From an uncultured Campylobacter sp. (GTDB lineage Bacteria; Actinomycetota; Actinomycetes; Mycobacteriales; Mycobacteriaceae), in NCBI GenBank assembly GCA_946221035.1, contig CAMIME010000013.1, forward strand, positions 1 through 49,651: DNA of 49,651 nt, given 5' to 3'. A program made the translations under genes and the position numbers. Each line of letters begins with the position of its first letter. Position 1 is the stretch's first letter. This document shows positions 1 to 8,803 of this stretch, in pieces. The notes under the pieces are model-generated. The model was not told the DNA's origin and ran no database searches. It saw only the letters and a program-made list of their open reading frames with translations.

Positions 1-2081
1 GTCCCCACCCGCCCGGCGTACGCAAGCTCGCCGTCCTCATCCGGCACCGCCACCAGCAGCGACTTGCCCTCGCGCACCCCAACAATCACCACCGCCTGGT
101 GCAGCGCCCGCTTGACCTTCAGCCACGCGCGACTTCGTTCCCCAGGCTCGTACACAGAGCTTGTTTGCTTTGCGACGACCCCTTCCAACCCCAATTCCTC
201 AGCCGCCCGCCACGCAGATGCAAAGCTGCCCGCATAGGCGGGAGGCACAACGATGTGCTCGCTCTCCCCCAGCGCTTCCAAAGCTTTACGACGCTCCGTG
301 TACGGCTCACCGGTGAAGTCGCGCTCTCCGAGGCGCAAAAGGTCGAACCCCATGTAGCGCAGCTCGACACCCTCGGTGGCGCCGTGCTTGTCCGCGCCGT
401 GCAGCGCCGAGAAATCGGGGTGTCCGTCCTCGCCGAGGGCGATGAGCTCGCCGTCGACGGTGGCGTCGTCAAGCAATTGCTCGAACTCCTTGATGTGGGG
501 GAAGAGCGAGGTGTAGTCCTTGCCGTTTCGGCTGATCAGGCGGGTGGTGCCGGCGCGGGTGTCGGCGATGATGCGGTAGCCGTCCCATTTCATTTCGAAC
601 GCGAAGGCGGCGCCATCTTTGATGGCGAGGTCGATGTCGGCTTTGGTGCCAGCGGTAGCGAGCATGGGCTCCAGCGGTGTGTGTTCACCCGGCGCGGGCG
701 TGGCCTCGTCCGGCTGGCGCTTCATGAACTTCAGCAGCCAGTGGTTTTCCTCCGCATCGGTGCGAATCAGCGCAAAACGGCGCGGGACGCCGCCGAGGCC
801 GCCGTCGTCGCGGCCGAAGAGCACGGCGATGATCTCGTCGTCGCGCCACTTCTCAATCTCGCAGGTGCCGATATCCCAGATTTTCACATCTCCCGCGCCG
901 TACTGGCCCTTCGGAATCGTGCCTTCGAACCAGGCGTACTCAATCGGGTGGTCTTCGGTCTGCACGGCAAGGCGGTTCTTTTCCGGGTCGAGCGGCGGAC
1001 CCTTCGGCACGGCCCAGGAGACGAGCACGCCATCGTGCTCAAGGCGGAAGTCCCAGTGCAGGCGGCGTGCGTGGTGCTCGCCGATCACGAAGATGGGCAC
1101 CCCGTCGCGCGGGCGTGGCGCGGCCTCGGGCACGGGTTCGCCGGTCTTCGTCGCGTCGCGCATGGAGCGGTAGGTGGCCAGGCGGTCACCCCCGGGAGCA
1201 GCCGTCTCCCCACCCCCGAGCACAGTAATCGGATCTAGCCCCTCCTGAACGCGCTCAATCACCTCCTCGAACACGAGGTGCTTCAGCCCCGGCTCCGCGA
1301 TCTCCGCCCACGTCCGCGGCGCCGCCACGGTCGGCCGCTCCCGCCCGCGCAACGAGTACGGACTCACCGTCGTCTTGTTGCCGTTGTTCTGGCTCCAGTC
1401 CAGAAACACCTTCCCGGCGCGCTCGGTCTTGCGCATCACGGCCGTCACACGCTCCGGGTATTCCTCCTCCAGCGCCTGCGCAAACGCCTTCGCCACCTGG
1501 CTCACGCCTGCCGCGTCGGTCTCCGCATCCAACCCCGCGTAGATGTGAATGCCCTTCGACCCCGACGTCACCGGCACGCTCACCAGCCCCATGCCGTCGA
1601 GCACCTCTTTGCACGCCAGCGCGATCTCGGCAGTCTCCGCAAGCGTCACCCCCTCGCCCGGATCAAGGTCGAGCACAAGCCGATCCGGGTTCAGCTTCGA
1701 GTTACCCTTCCCGAAGCGCCATTGCGGGGTGTGCAGCTCAAGAGCGGCGACTTGGGCGAACCAAGCAAGCACGGCAGGGCCGTCGACAAGCGGATATGTA
1801 TTCGTCGAGGTCTTGTGCTCGATCTCCCCGGTAGTGATCCAGCTCGGAGCGGAATCCTCCAGGTCTTTTCGGAAAAAGCTTTGCTTATCGACGCCATCTG
1901 GCCAGCGCTTTCGAGTCACCGGGCGGCGCGCGATCTGGGGCACCATGACATCGGCGACCTCGAGGTAGTAGCGCATGACATCGGACTTGGTGGTGCCTGT
2001 TGCCGGATATAGCACTTTGTCGAGGCTGCTGACCTTAAGGTCGTGCCCGTCAACGCGCACTTTTGTGCTTTGCTGCGCCAC
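1..2081 (-). CDS. ligD: LigD, multifunctional NHEJ DNA ligase/polymerase (3' part outside window)
   Basis: Reading the minus strand from a GTG at 2081 gives 693 open codons up to the window edge. The N-terminal part (about residues 1-290) looks like the LigD primase-polymerase domain. A phosphoesterase domain follows, with the motif HHARRLHWDFRLEHDG. The ATP-dependent ligase domain carries KWDGYR, in which the adenylated lysine is residue 498 (codon 590-588). The missing C-terminus should be most of the OB-fold. The GTG start is chosen because AGAAGGGAGG (2098-2089) sits 7 nt upstream; an in-frame ATG at 2120 lacks a ribosome site. The gene is divergent from ku. In known NHEJ, LigD processes and seals Ku-bound DNA ends. 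Product confidence is high. Confidence 0.95.
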   Translation of the reverse strand, partial: MAQQSTKVRVDGHDLKVSSLDKVLYPATGTTKSDVMRYYLEVADVMVPQIARRPVTRKRWPDGVDKQSFFRKDLEDSAPSWITTGEIEHKTSTNTYPLVDGPAVLAWFAQVAALELHTPQWRFGKGNSKLNPDRLVLDLDPGEGVTLAETAEIALACKEVLDGMGLVSVPVTSGSKGIHIYAGLDAETDAAGVSQVAKAFAQALEEEYPERVTAVMRKTERAGKVFLDWSQNNGNKTTVSPYSLRGRERPTVAAPRTWAEIAEPGLKHLVFEEVIERVQEGLDPITVLGGGETAAPGGDRLATYRSMRDATKTGEPVPEAAPRPRDGVPIFVIGEHHARRLHWDFRLEHDGVLVSWAVPKGPPLDPEKNRLAVQTEDHPIEYAWFEGTIPKGQYGAGDVKIWDIGTCEIEKWRDDEIIAVLFGRDDGGLGGVPRRFALIRTDAEENHWLLKFMKRQPDEATPAPGEHTPLEPMLATAGTKADIDLAIKDGAAFAFEMKWDGYRIIADTRAGTTRLISRNGKDYTSLFPHIKEFEQLLDDATVDGELIALGEDGHPDFSALHGADKHGATEGVELRYMGFDLLRLGERDFTGEPYTERRKALEALGESEHIVVPPAYAGSFASAWRAAEELGLEGVVAKQTSSVYEPGERSRAWLKVKRALHQAVVIVGVREGKSLLVAVPDEDGELAYAGRVG

Positions 2082-2105
2082 GCGCTTGCCTCCCTTCTGT
2101 TTCCG

Positions 2106-2111
2106 TACACT
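2106..2111 (+). promoter_or_regulatory. -10 box of the leaderless ku promoter, overlapping ligD 5' signals
   Basis: TACACT ends 7 nt before the ku ATG, and no Shine-Dalgarno sequence precedes that ATG, so transcription probably starts on the start codon. The upstream part of this promoter lies over the ligD ribosome site (2089-2098) and ligD GTG (2081) on the other strand. Inferred from spacing only. Confidence 0.6.
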
Positions 2112-2118
2112 TTTGCAC

Positions 2119-2964
2119 ATGCGCGCAATCTGGCCCGGCTCAATCACGTTCGGCCTTGTCAATGTCCCCGTCAAAGCGTTCGGCGCGGCCGAAGACCACG
2201 ACATCTCCTTCCACCAGGTCCACGACAAAGACGGCGGGCGCATCCGCTACGAGCGCCGCTGCGAGGTCTGTGGAGAGAAGGTCGAGTACAAGCACATCGA
2301 TAAAGCCTTCGAGGAAGACGGGGATACGGTCGTGCTCACTGACGACGACTTCGCTTCCCTGCCCGAGGCCGACAACGACGAGATCGATGTCGTACAGTTC
2401 GTGCCCGCGGACCAGATCGACCCGATCATGCTGGAGAAGTCTTACTACCTCGCGCCCGAGGGCAAGACCCCGAAGTCGTACCTGCTGCTTCGCCAGACGC
2501 TCGAAGACACCGAGTTGATCGCGGTGGTGCGCTTCGCGCTGCGACAGAAGACGCGCCTTGGCGTGCTGCGGGTGGTGGGCAAGGTCATTGTGCTGCAGGG
2601 CATGATGTGGGCCGACGAGATCCGCGAGCTGGACTTCGACGGCGAGTTCAAGGGCGTGAAGTCCCGCGCGAAAGTGTCGAGCAAGGAACTGGAACTGTCG
2701 CAGCAGCTCGTGGAGTCCTACGCCTCCGACTTCACGCCGGAGGAGTTCGAAGACGACTACCAGATTGAGCTGCGCAAGCTCATCGACGCGAAGTTCGAGC
2801 AAGGCGACACCATCGACACCGAAGCCACCTTCGGCGAGCAGCCGGACGATGAGGACGACGACGACAACGTGGTCGACCTCATGGAGGCGCTGAAGGCGTC
2901 GCTGGACAAGCGCGGCGGCAAGAGCAGCGGCAAGAAGAAGTCGACGAAGAAGAGTAGCGCGTAA
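2119..2964 (+). CDS. ku: Ku, NHEJ DNA end-binding protein
   Basis: 281 residues, the usual size of bacterial Ku. It begins MRAIWPGSITFGLVNVPVK, the conserved opening of the Ku core, followed by a region with a CxxC pair (CEVCGEK), then an acidic stretch (about 250-265) and a basic Lys-rich tail (GKKKSTKKSSA) typical of the extension that binds DNA and helps recruit LigD. Bacterial Ku is a homodimeric ring threaded on double-strand ends. Longer upstream frames were rejected because homology begins at this ATG. Promoter TACACT 7 nt upstream suggests a leaderless mRNA. The stop codon touches the start of alkC, so the two are very likely co-transcribed. Confidence 0.97.
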   Translation: MRAIWPGSITFGLVNVPVKAFGAAEDHDISFHQVHDKDGGRIRYERRCEVCGEKVEYKHIDKAFEEDGDTVVLTDDDFASLPEADNDEIDVVQFVPADQIDPIMLEKSYYLAPEGKTPKSYLLLRQTLEDTELIAVVRFALRQKTRLGVLRVVGKVIVLQGMMWADEIRELDFDGEFKGVKSRAKVSSKELELSQQLVESYASDFTPEEFEDDYQIELRKLIDAKFEQGDTIDTEATFGEQPDDEDDDDNVVDLMEALKASLDKRGGKSSGKKKSTKKSSA

Positions 2965-4062
2965 ATGGCGAAGAAGATGAAGGACTACTTCGACGCGGAG
3001 GCGGCGAAAACGCTCGGCGACCAACTGGGCATCGACGGCGACGAGTACGCCGCCTACGTTGTCCCGCGCGTGGGCGAACTGGAGATCCTCGACCGCGTCA
3101 CCGTCTTCGCCCAAGCGCTGCGCGATCGGCTTCCGGAGGATTATGCCGAGGCGGTAGAAGGGGTCGTCGATAAGCTTGGCCCCGAGCTTCAAGAGGGCGA
3201 GGGCTACTTCAACCATGGCTTCCACCTGTGGCCGGTGAGCCGCTATATCGAGCTGTACGGGCTCGAGCATCCAGATGAGTCGCTTGATGCGATTGAGGCG
3301 TTGACCCGCGCGTTTACCGGTGAGTGGGCGATGCGCCCCTACCTCGAGCGCTACCCGGAGCTGACGCTTGCGCGCGTGGACGAGTGGTCGCGCTCGGAGA
3401 GCCACAATGTGCGCCGCCTGGCCTCCGAGGGGATTCGGCCTCGCCTGCCGTGGGCGCGGGTGCACACCCCGTTTGTGGCCGACCCCTCCCCGATCATCCC
3501 GGTGCTGGACCGGCTGTACGCGGATGAGTCGCTGTTCGTGCGCAATTCGGTGGCGAACAACTTGAACGACATCACGCGCACGCACCCTGATCTGGCGCTG
3601 GAGACGGCGCGTCGGTGGGCGGCAAGCGATGCGCCGCATGCGGCGTGGGTGGTCGAGCGGGGCCTGCGCGGGCTGATCAAGCAGGGCCATCCGGAGGCTT
3701 TGGGCATCGCAGGCTTTGCGACGGGTGACGCGATCCAAATCAGCGACGTCGAGTTCCCCGAAGCTGTCGCGGTGGGCGACGCCGCGGTGCTCACGGTGTC
3801 GCTGACCAATACCAGCTCGGAGCCGCAGGAGGTGCTCGGCGAGTACCGCGTGTACTTCCTGAAAAAGAACGGCACCCGGCGTCCAAGCGTGTTCCGGTTG
3901 GGAAAGTTCACGCTCGCGCCGGGTGAAACCCGCGTGGTGGAGAAGAACCATGTATTCCGCGTGACGGGCACGCGGACGTACTACCCCGGCACGCAGGCGA
4001 TATCCGTGGTGGTCAACGGGATGGAAAGCGAGCCCGAGGAGTTCGAGCTCACCGCAGACTAG
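2965..4062 (+). CDS. alkC: AlkC-type DNA alkylation repair protein
   Basis: 365 residues. The first two thirds match the AlkC/AlkD HEAT-like repeat family; the segments VRRLASEGIRPRLPWA (about 145-160) and VRNSVANNLNDI (about 192-203) are typical of the AlkC branch, which excises alkylated bases such as N3-methyladenine without flipping them. The C-terminal 110 residues, from about 255, look like an Ig-like beta domain, known in part of the family. The ATG follows the ku stop codon with no spacing, which suggests translational coupling and links base excision of alkylation damage to end joining. Specific catalytic residues were not assigned. Confidence 0.9.
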   Translation: MAKKMKDYFDAEAAKTLGDQLGIDGDEYAAYVVPRVGELEILDRVTVFAQALRDRLPEDYAEAVEGVVDKLGPELQEGEGYFNHGFHLWPVSRYIELYGLEHPDESLDAIEALTRAFTGEWAMRPYLERYPELTLARVDEWSRSESHNVRRLASEGIRPRLPWARVHTPFVADPSPIIPVLDRLYADESLFVRNSVANNLNDITRTHPDLALETARRWAASDAPHAAWVVERGLRGLIKQGHPEALGIAGFATGDAIQISDVEFPEAVAVGDAAVLTVSLTNTSSEPQEVLGEYRVYFLKKNGTRRPSVFRLGKFTLAPGETRVVEKNHVFRVTGTRTYYPGTQAISVVVNGMESEPEEFELTAD

Positions 4063-4105
4063 GCGCTGCGGTAGTGCCCTGGCGCCCAGTTACATCCCTA
4101 GCTGG

Positions 4106-4531
4106 CTACATCCCGGTGATGCCCTTGAGGCGGTCGATGTGCTGCGATGCTTCCGCCTTGGTCATGTTCGCAGGAAGCTGCTCCCCTGCCTGCTTGGCTA
4201 GGGTGTCCAGGTAGGACTTCTGGGATTCGGTCATCGGGTCGTCGCCGGAGACCCAGTCGGAGGGGTCCTTCTCCAGGGTGTTGTCACCCTGTGCGTCACC
4301 GGTCGCGCCGATCATCTCGCCGCTCTGAGCCTCAGCCTGCCGCTGGCCCTGGTTGGTCACCGGCTGGCCGGACGCAGCCTGTTGGCCGTCGACAGCCGGC
4401 TGGCCCTGCGGCTCCGGTTCCGGACCGTCGAGCTCTGGGTCGTACGGAGCCTCATCCGGAAGCGGTGCTGCCGGCGGCACCTCACCCGGGGTCTGCTGCG
4501 GGTCGAGCTGCGGATCATAGTTGTCGTTCAC
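4106..4531 (-). CDS. DUF3072 domain protein with Pro/Gln-rich N-terminus
   Basis: 141 residues. The first 80 are low-complexity, rich in Pro, Gln, Glu and Asp, and probably disordered. The last 50 (WVSGDDPMTESQKSYLDTL onwards, ending with KAEASQHIDRLKG) match the small DUF3072 domain of actinobacteria, whose function is unknown. No signal peptide or membrane segment is visible. A GTG start is used, with GAAGGAG 6 nt upstream. It converges with alkC, leaving 43 nt between the stop codons, and no clear terminator is visible there. Confidence 0.85.
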   Translation of the reverse strand: MNDNYDPQLDPQQTPGEVPPAAPLPDEAPYDPELDGPEPEPQGQPAVDGQQAASGQPVTNQGQRQAEAQSGEMIGATGDAQGDNTLEKDPSDWVSGDDPMTESQKSYLDTLAKQAGEQLPANMTKAEASQHIDRLKGITGM

Positions 4532-4822
4532 GGTGCGCTCCTTCGGCGGGCGTGTGCGTTCGGTCAGGTTCCCGCCATCCTACTGACTCGATGCAGATCG
4601 GGTTTTGACCTTCCGCGTTTGTTTTCCATACAAGGCCAAACGGAAAATTTCGTTTACACCGCGCCCACGAACGTTCGCGCCGCGTACTTGTTCTACAGCA
4701 CCGGCAACCGCGCTACGTCGAGTCCAAGTAGCAACTCACTCCGGGGGGCGCCCTGCCCCCAGCATTTCCTCGTAACCGTCAATTTTTCCCACCCCCTAAT
4801 CCACTTGCTCCTTGTATCGGAT

Positions 4823-4841
4823 TTAGGTTTGCCTTACCATG
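4823..4841. promoter_or_regulatory. DtxR-like iron box 1
   Basis: TTAGGTTTGCCTTACCATG matches 14 of 19 positions of the DtxR operator consensus TTAGGTTAGCCTAACCTAA. It lies about 50 nt before the lipoprotein gene. DtxR with Fe2+ would repress here, so the operon would be expressed under iron starvation. Binding is inferred from sequence only. Confidence 0.7.
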
Positions 4842-4853
4842 TTCCAATACTGG

Positions 4854-4872
4854 CTTAATTAGCCTAGGCTTA
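4854..4872. promoter_or_regulatory. Possible DtxR-like iron box 2
   Basis: CTTAATTAGCCTAGGCTTA matches 12 of 19 consensus positions and centres on the perfect palindrome AGCCTAGGCT. It is weaker than box 1, from which 12 nt separate it. Tandem boxes would allow cooperative repression. Confidence 0.45.
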
Positions 4873-4893
4873 CTCAAATCCCAAGGGGTTGAA

Positions 4894-6117
4894 TTGAAGA
4901 TCTCTCTCAAGGTCGCCACTGCGGCGATCGCTATCACCACTGCGCTTGGCGTGACCGCCTGCTCAGATTCGTCCGGGAATACGGCACAGACATCCGTGAC
5001 CGGAGCTCAAGAATCACAATCGACATCATCGTCAGAGCGAACTGCTGATGCCGCGCTCACAGTCACCGACGCTGCTGGGCGCAAGATCGAATTCGAGGAA
5101 ATGCCCGATCGTATCGTTCTTGCAGAGGGCCGCGCTGCGTACGCCACTGCCCTTTTGCAGGAGAACCCTCTGGACAACATCGTCGCGTACGGCCAGGATT
5201 TGGAGACTGCAGCGGGAGCTTTCCGCGAGAAACTCTTCGAGCTCCAACCCGAGGCAAAAGACATGCCTGTGATCGGATCGATCCAAAAGGGAGACGTGAC
5301 CGTCGAGAACCTTCTGGCACAGGATCCAGATGTGGTGATCATGACCCTCGATCAGAAAAAAGCGGTTGAGGAAAGCGGGTTCATTACTGATCTGGACTCG
5401 GCTGGCATCACCTACGCCTTCATCGATTTCCGCCAAAAGCCGCTCGAGAACACCACCGTGTCGATGACCCTGCTCGGCGACCTCCTGGGCCAGAGTGAGC
5501 GCGCGGAGAAGTACAACGAGTTCTACAACGCGAAGGTCAAAGACATCACCGAGCGGGCCGCTAAGACCTCCAACAAGCCAGATGTGCTGCTCTGGACCGC
5601 AGCGGGCTACAACGATTGCTGCGCAGTGGCAGGCGACGTCCACCTAGGCACCCTGGTCACCGCCGCGGGTGGTCACAACCTCGGCCCCGAGGTCATTGGG
5701 CCGGAGAACAAGACCATTACCCCGGAAAAACTCGTGGAGCTGAACCCAGAAAAAATCATCGTCACCGGAGGCGAATGGGCACGCGACCCGAATAAGACCG
5801 ACACGTTCCGCCACGTGGAGCTGGGCTATCAGTCCACTCCCGAGCTCGCGTTGGAGACCTGTGACGGCCCATTGAGCAAAGCCGGCATGGAGCTTCTGGA
5901 CGCGCCGAAGAACGGTAACTACTTCGCTGTCTACCACCAGTTCTACGACAACCCGTTCAACGTCTTCGCCCTCGAAGCATTTGCTAAGTGGATTCACCCG
6001 GAGGAATTCTCCGACCTCAACCCGACCGAAGACTTCAAGCAATTCCACGAAGACTGGATGCCTTTCGACTACAGCGGCGTCTTCTTCATCGACCCGGCCA
6101 ACCCTGACGAGAGCTAG
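4894..6117 (+). CDS. Iron-type ABC importer, substrate-binding lipoprotein
   Basis: 407 residues. A signal peptide ends in the lipobox VTAC, with the lipidated Cys at residue 23. The mature part starts with a Ser/Thr-rich linker and then the opening of class III periplasmic binding proteins (VTDAAGRKIEFEEMPDRIV). The long middle helix and the segment KLVELNPEKIIVTGG fit siderophore, haem or cobalamin binding proteins. TTG is taken as start because AAGGGG lies 5 nt upstream and no better codon exists. It is the first gene of a three-gene importer behind DtxR-like boxes, so an iron compound is the likely substrate. The exact ligand cannot be read from the sequence. Confidence 0.88.
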   Translation: MKISLKVATAAIAITTALGVTACSDSSGNTAQTSVTGAQESQSTSSSERTADAALTVTDAAGRKIEFEEMPDRIVLAEGRAAYATALLQENPLDNIVAYGQDLETAAGAFREKLFELQPEAKDMPVIGSIQKGDVTVENLLAQDPDVVIMTLDQKKAVEESGFITDLDSAGITYAFIDFRQKPLENTTVSMTLLGDLLGQSERAEKYNEFYNAKVKDITERAAKTSNKPDVLLWTAAGYNDCCAVAGDVHLGTLVTAAGGHNLGPEVIGPENKTITPEKLVELNPEKIIVTGGEWARDPNKTDTFRHVELGYQSTPELALETCDGPLSKAGMELLDAPKNGNYFAVYHQFYDNPFNVFALEAFAKWIHPEEFSDLNPTEDFKQFHEDWMPFDYSGVFFIDPANPDES

Positions 6118-6120
6118 ACC

Positions 6121-7203
6121 GTGACAACTCAGGTATCTCCGGCGCTGCAAGCGCCAGACGATGCTCGCCAAGCGGCGATTGAAAGCTACCGTCGGCGCGG
6201 ACGCAAAAAAGCAATCTCCATTGCTGGGTTGATCGTCGCGGCGTTCGCGAGTTTCATCTTCGCCGTGGTGGTCGGTCCAATCGATATTGCCCCTGCGGAC
6301 GTATTCAACGCCGTCTTCCGCCCAGAACTGGTCGACGAGCAATCTCGGGTGGTGATCCAGACGCTCCGCCTCCCGGCTGCAGTGATGGCCGTGCTGTGCG
6401 GCGCCGCACTCGGTTTGGCTGGCGGCCAGATGCAAACGATCTTGGATAACCCACTGGCGGAGCCCTTCACTCTGGGCATTTCGGCAGCTGCCGCGTTCGG
6501 AGCTGCACTGTCTATCGTGATGGGCTGGACCGTCATCGCCAATCCCCAGTTCAACCTTGCGCTGATGGCAGCGCTGTCAGCGCTTATCGCAGTGGCCATT
6601 GTTGCTGGAGCGTCAGTGTGGCGCGGTGCTACCGCAGAATCGATGATTCTGCTGGGCATCGCCCTCTCGTTTTTCTTCCAAGCTCTACTTTCGCTACTGC
6701 AGTACGGTGCAAACATCGAGGCCCTGCAGCAAATCGTGTTTTGGACAATGGGTTCGATGCAGCGCGCGAACTGGAGTGCGAACATCATCCTCGCAGTGGT
6801 GGTCGCAGCTGCGATCCCGTTCTGTATTGCCAACTCGTGGCGGCTCACCGCACTGAGGCTTGGCGACGATCGCGCTGCCGCCCTCGGCATCGATGTCAAA
6901 CGCTTGCGCATCACTACCCTGCTCGTCGCGTCTTTCCTCGCAGCGGCTGCCGTCGCGTTTACGGGAATCATCGGTTTCGTTGGTCTAGTAGGACCACATG
7001 TAGCGCGAATGCTCGTCGGCGAGGATCAAAAGTACTTCCTCCCTGGCGCAGCCGCCGCAGGTGCAATGTTGCTCAGCCTCGCGTACGCCGTAAGCCTGTC
7101 AATTATTCCTGGCCTTGCCATTCCGATCGGCATCATCACTTCGTTGGTCGGCGTGCCATTCTTCGTCTTCCTCATCTTCACCCGCGCAAAACGGAGGAGC
7201 TGA
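6121..7203 (+). CDS. FecCD-family ABC transporter permease
   Basis: 360 residues with about nine to ten membrane segments. FecCD hallmarks are visible: LRLPAAVMAVLCGAALGLAG (about 82-101), DNPLAEPFTLGISAAAAFG (about 112-130) and the coupling region LGDDRAAALGID followed by GFVGLVGPHVAR (about 288-299). GTG start 3 nt after the lipoprotein stop codon, so it is translated from the same mRNA. It should form a homodimeric pore that pairs with the ATPase encoded next. The N-terminal 30 residues are cytoplasmic and basic. Confidence 0.93.
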   Translation: MTTQVSPALQAPDDARQAAIESYRRRGRKKAISIAGLIVAAFASFIFAVVVGPIDIAPADVFNAVFRPELVDEQSRVVIQTLRLPAAVMAVLCGAALGLAGGQMQTILDNPLAEPFTLGISAAAAFGAALSIVMGWTVIANPQFNLALMAALSALIAVAIVAGASVWRGATAESMILLGIALSFFFQALLSLLQYGANIEALQQIVFWTMGSMQRANWSANIILAVVVAAAIPFCIANSWRLTALRLGDDRAAALGIDVKRLRITTLLVASFLAAAAVAFTGIIGFVGLVGPHVARMLVGEDQKYFLPGAAAAGAMLLSLAYAVSLSIIPGLAIPIGIITSLVGVPFFVFLIFTRAKRRS

Positions 7204-7204
7204 C

Positions 7205-7954
7205 ATGATCGCGGCGCAGAATCTCTCAGTCGGCTACGGCCGCACCACAATCATCGATGACATGACCTTCGACCACTTGGAAGCAGGCAAGGTGGTTGGC
7301 CTCCTTGGACCCAACGCCGCCGGCAAGTCCACCCTGGTGAAGACCATCGCCGGTATTAAGACACCGACCGCGGGCAGCGTCTCGATCGTGGTGAACGGTC
7401 GCGAAGTGACCGGCAAGGCACGCACCACCGCCGTCGGGTACGTCCCGCAGGACATGCTGACCACGGCTTCGCTCACCGCATTCGAGTCCATCATGGTTTC
7501 GGCACGTCGCCGCGGGGAATCAGGCTGGGATCCGATCGGCGCAACTGCGGACATCATGGAGCGCCTCGGTATCACCTACCTTGCAGACCGCATGGTCTCC
7601 GACATGTCGGGCGGCCAACGTCAGCTCGTTGGTGTAGCGCAGATGTTGGTACGCTCCCCAAGCATTTTGCTTCTCGACGAACCAACGTCCGCCCTCGACC
7701 TGCACCACCAGGTGCATCTGCTCCAGCTTGTACGCGACGAGGTCGTGGGCACAGAACGGGTTGCGCTGGTGGCAATCCACGACCTGAACCTCGCGGCCCG
7801 CTTTTGCGACGAGTTGCTGGTGATCAAAGCAGGCCGGGTTGTGGCACATGACGTTCCGCATGAAGTGCTCACACCCGACCTGCTGGAGAAGGTCTACGGC
7901 ATCCGGGCCCGGATTCTCGACGATAGCGGCGTGCCCGTCATCTGCCCGGTATAA
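7205..7954 (+). CDS. Iron-type ABC transporter ATP-binding protein
   Basis: 249 residues from the ATG at 7205, one base after the permease stop. Walker A is GPNAAGKST (about 37-45), the signature is MSGGQRQ (about 137-143), Walker B is ILLLDEPTSALD (about 157-168), and the H-loop is AIHDLNLA. This is the FepC/BtuD-like class, with the usual Asp-Leu-Asn after the switch histidine. A longer upstream frame inside the permease gene was rejected. It is the last gene of the importer operon and converges with the MerR gene 10 nt away. Confidence 0.93.
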   Translation: MIAAQNLSVGYGRTTIIDDMTFDHLEAGKVVGLLGPNAAGKSTLVKTIAGIKTPTAGSVSIVVNGREVTGKARTTAVGYVPQDMLTTASLTAFESIMVSARRRGESGWDPIGATADIMERLGITYLADRMVSDMSGGQRQLVGVAQMLVRSPSILLLDEPTSALDLHHQVHLLQLVRDEVVGTERVALVAIHDLNLAARFCDELLVIKAGRVVAHDVPHEVLTPDLLEKVYGIRARILDDSGVPVICPV

Positions 7955-7963
7955 GGAAGGCGT

Positions 7964-8740
7964 TTACCCCTCCCACTGCGGGTTGGCGGTGTCCACGCCG
8001 TCTGCGGCGGCCTGAGCTTCAACCAGCTCGAGCAGGTACTCCTGCGCACCGCCGTAGGCGTCGTGGAAACGCTCATCGGCCACGTACATGCGCGCGAGGA
8101 TGAGCTGACGCGCGGGCGTTGCTTCGTACCACTGACCGATCATCTCGCGGTGGCGCTGTACCAGCGCTGCTGCCTCAGCCGAGCCAGCCGCTACCCCACC
8201 GTCGCGAGCGGCAACAAGGTCAGCTGCAAACGCGTCCTGCTCCTCGCGCAACCGAGCGAAGTCCTCTTCGCCCATCTCGGACAGTCGCTCTTGTGACTGC
8301 GCCCACTCGGCGGTGTCGCCCCAGCGCTGCTCTGCTTCCTCCTGGTACGCCGGCATATCCTCGCCGAGGTATCGCTTCATTGCGTCCATATCGACACTTC
8401 CTTTCTTCGTTTGGTCAATCAAGGTCATGACCGCATCCAGTTGGCGATCCAGCACGTCGCGCTTTGCGGAAAGCGTTTCGTGGTGGTGGCGTAAGGCGTC
8501 GATAAGCATGTGCTCCGATGCCCCGAGCAAACCGGCGATCTGTGCAAGCGGCACACCCACGCTGCGGTAAAGCGCGATCGCCGCGCCGCGTTCGAGGTCG
8601 GCCTCGGAGTAGGCGCGGTAGTCGCTCCACGTGCGGGCGGGCTCGATCAGGCCGAGCTCCTCCCAATGCCGCAGTGCTTTCGCTGTCACTCCGAGCGCCT
8701 CGGCCGCTTCGCCGATGCTGTACCAACTGGATTCGGTCAT
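7964..8740 (-). CDS. MerR-family regulator with TipAS-like ligand domain
   Basis: 258 residues. An N-terminal winged-helix MerR domain (YSIGEAAEALGVTAKALRHW, then YRAYSEADLERG) is followed by a coiled dimerisation helix (about 80-115) and a C-terminal alpha-helical TipAS-type domain. TipAS domains bind drug-like ligands in Streptomyces TipAL; the ligand here is unknown. The start is set at 8740, since a -10 hexamer GACACT (8753-8748) lies 7 nt upstream and no ribosome site is present, so the gene is probably leaderless. An alternative ATG at 8755 would lie upstream of that promoter's start point. Divergent from the DUF1707 gene at 8804. Confidence 0.85.
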   Translation of the reverse strand: MTESSWYSIGEAAEALGVTAKALRHWEELGLIEPARTWSDYRAYSEADLERGAAIALYRSVGVPLAQIAGLLGASEHMLIDALRHHHETLSAKRDVLDRQLDAVMTLIDQTKKGSVDMDAMKRYLGEDMPAYQEEAEQRWGDTAEWAQSQERLSEMGEEDFARLREEQDAFAADLVAARDGGVAAGSAEAAALVQRHREMIGQWYEATPARQLILARMYVADERFHDAYGGAQEYLLELVEAQAAADGVDTANPQWEG

Positions 8741-8747
8741 GTGCAGA

Positions 8748-8778
8748 AGTGTCATCCTTTCCGTCGGGGCAAGGTCAA
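8748..8778 (-). promoter_or_regulatory. MerR-type promoter with 19-bp spacer
   Basis: On the minus strand TTGACC (8778-8773) and GACACT (8753-8748) are separated by 19 bp, the long spacer characteristic of promoters activated by MerR-family proteins through DNA distortion. The spacer holds a CCTT/AAGG dyad. This suggests autoregulation of the adjacent MerR-TipAS gene; the same DNA overlaps the upstream promoter of the divergent gene at 8804. Confidence 0.6.
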
Positions 8779-8803
8779 GCGCAAGTTCGATATGCTTGCG
8801 ATC

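Larger units (their letters stand above)
4532..4893. other. Intergenic region carrying an iron-type promoter
   Basis: This 362-nt gap is AT-richer than its surroundings and has no convincing gene. Its right end holds two DtxR-like boxes in front of the ABC importer; the left end holds the ribosome site of the DUF3072 gene. Confidence 0.7.

Noticed and set aside
99..1238. Long plus-strand frame of 379 codons opposite ligD
   Set aside because: It is the shadow of the ligD frame; its sequence has no domain features, while the minus strand gives clear LigD motifs.
2140..3951. 603-codon minus-strand frame over ku and alkC
   Set aside because: Arises from codon bias of the two real genes; its composition (His, Arg, Val-rich without domains) is typical of an antisense frame.
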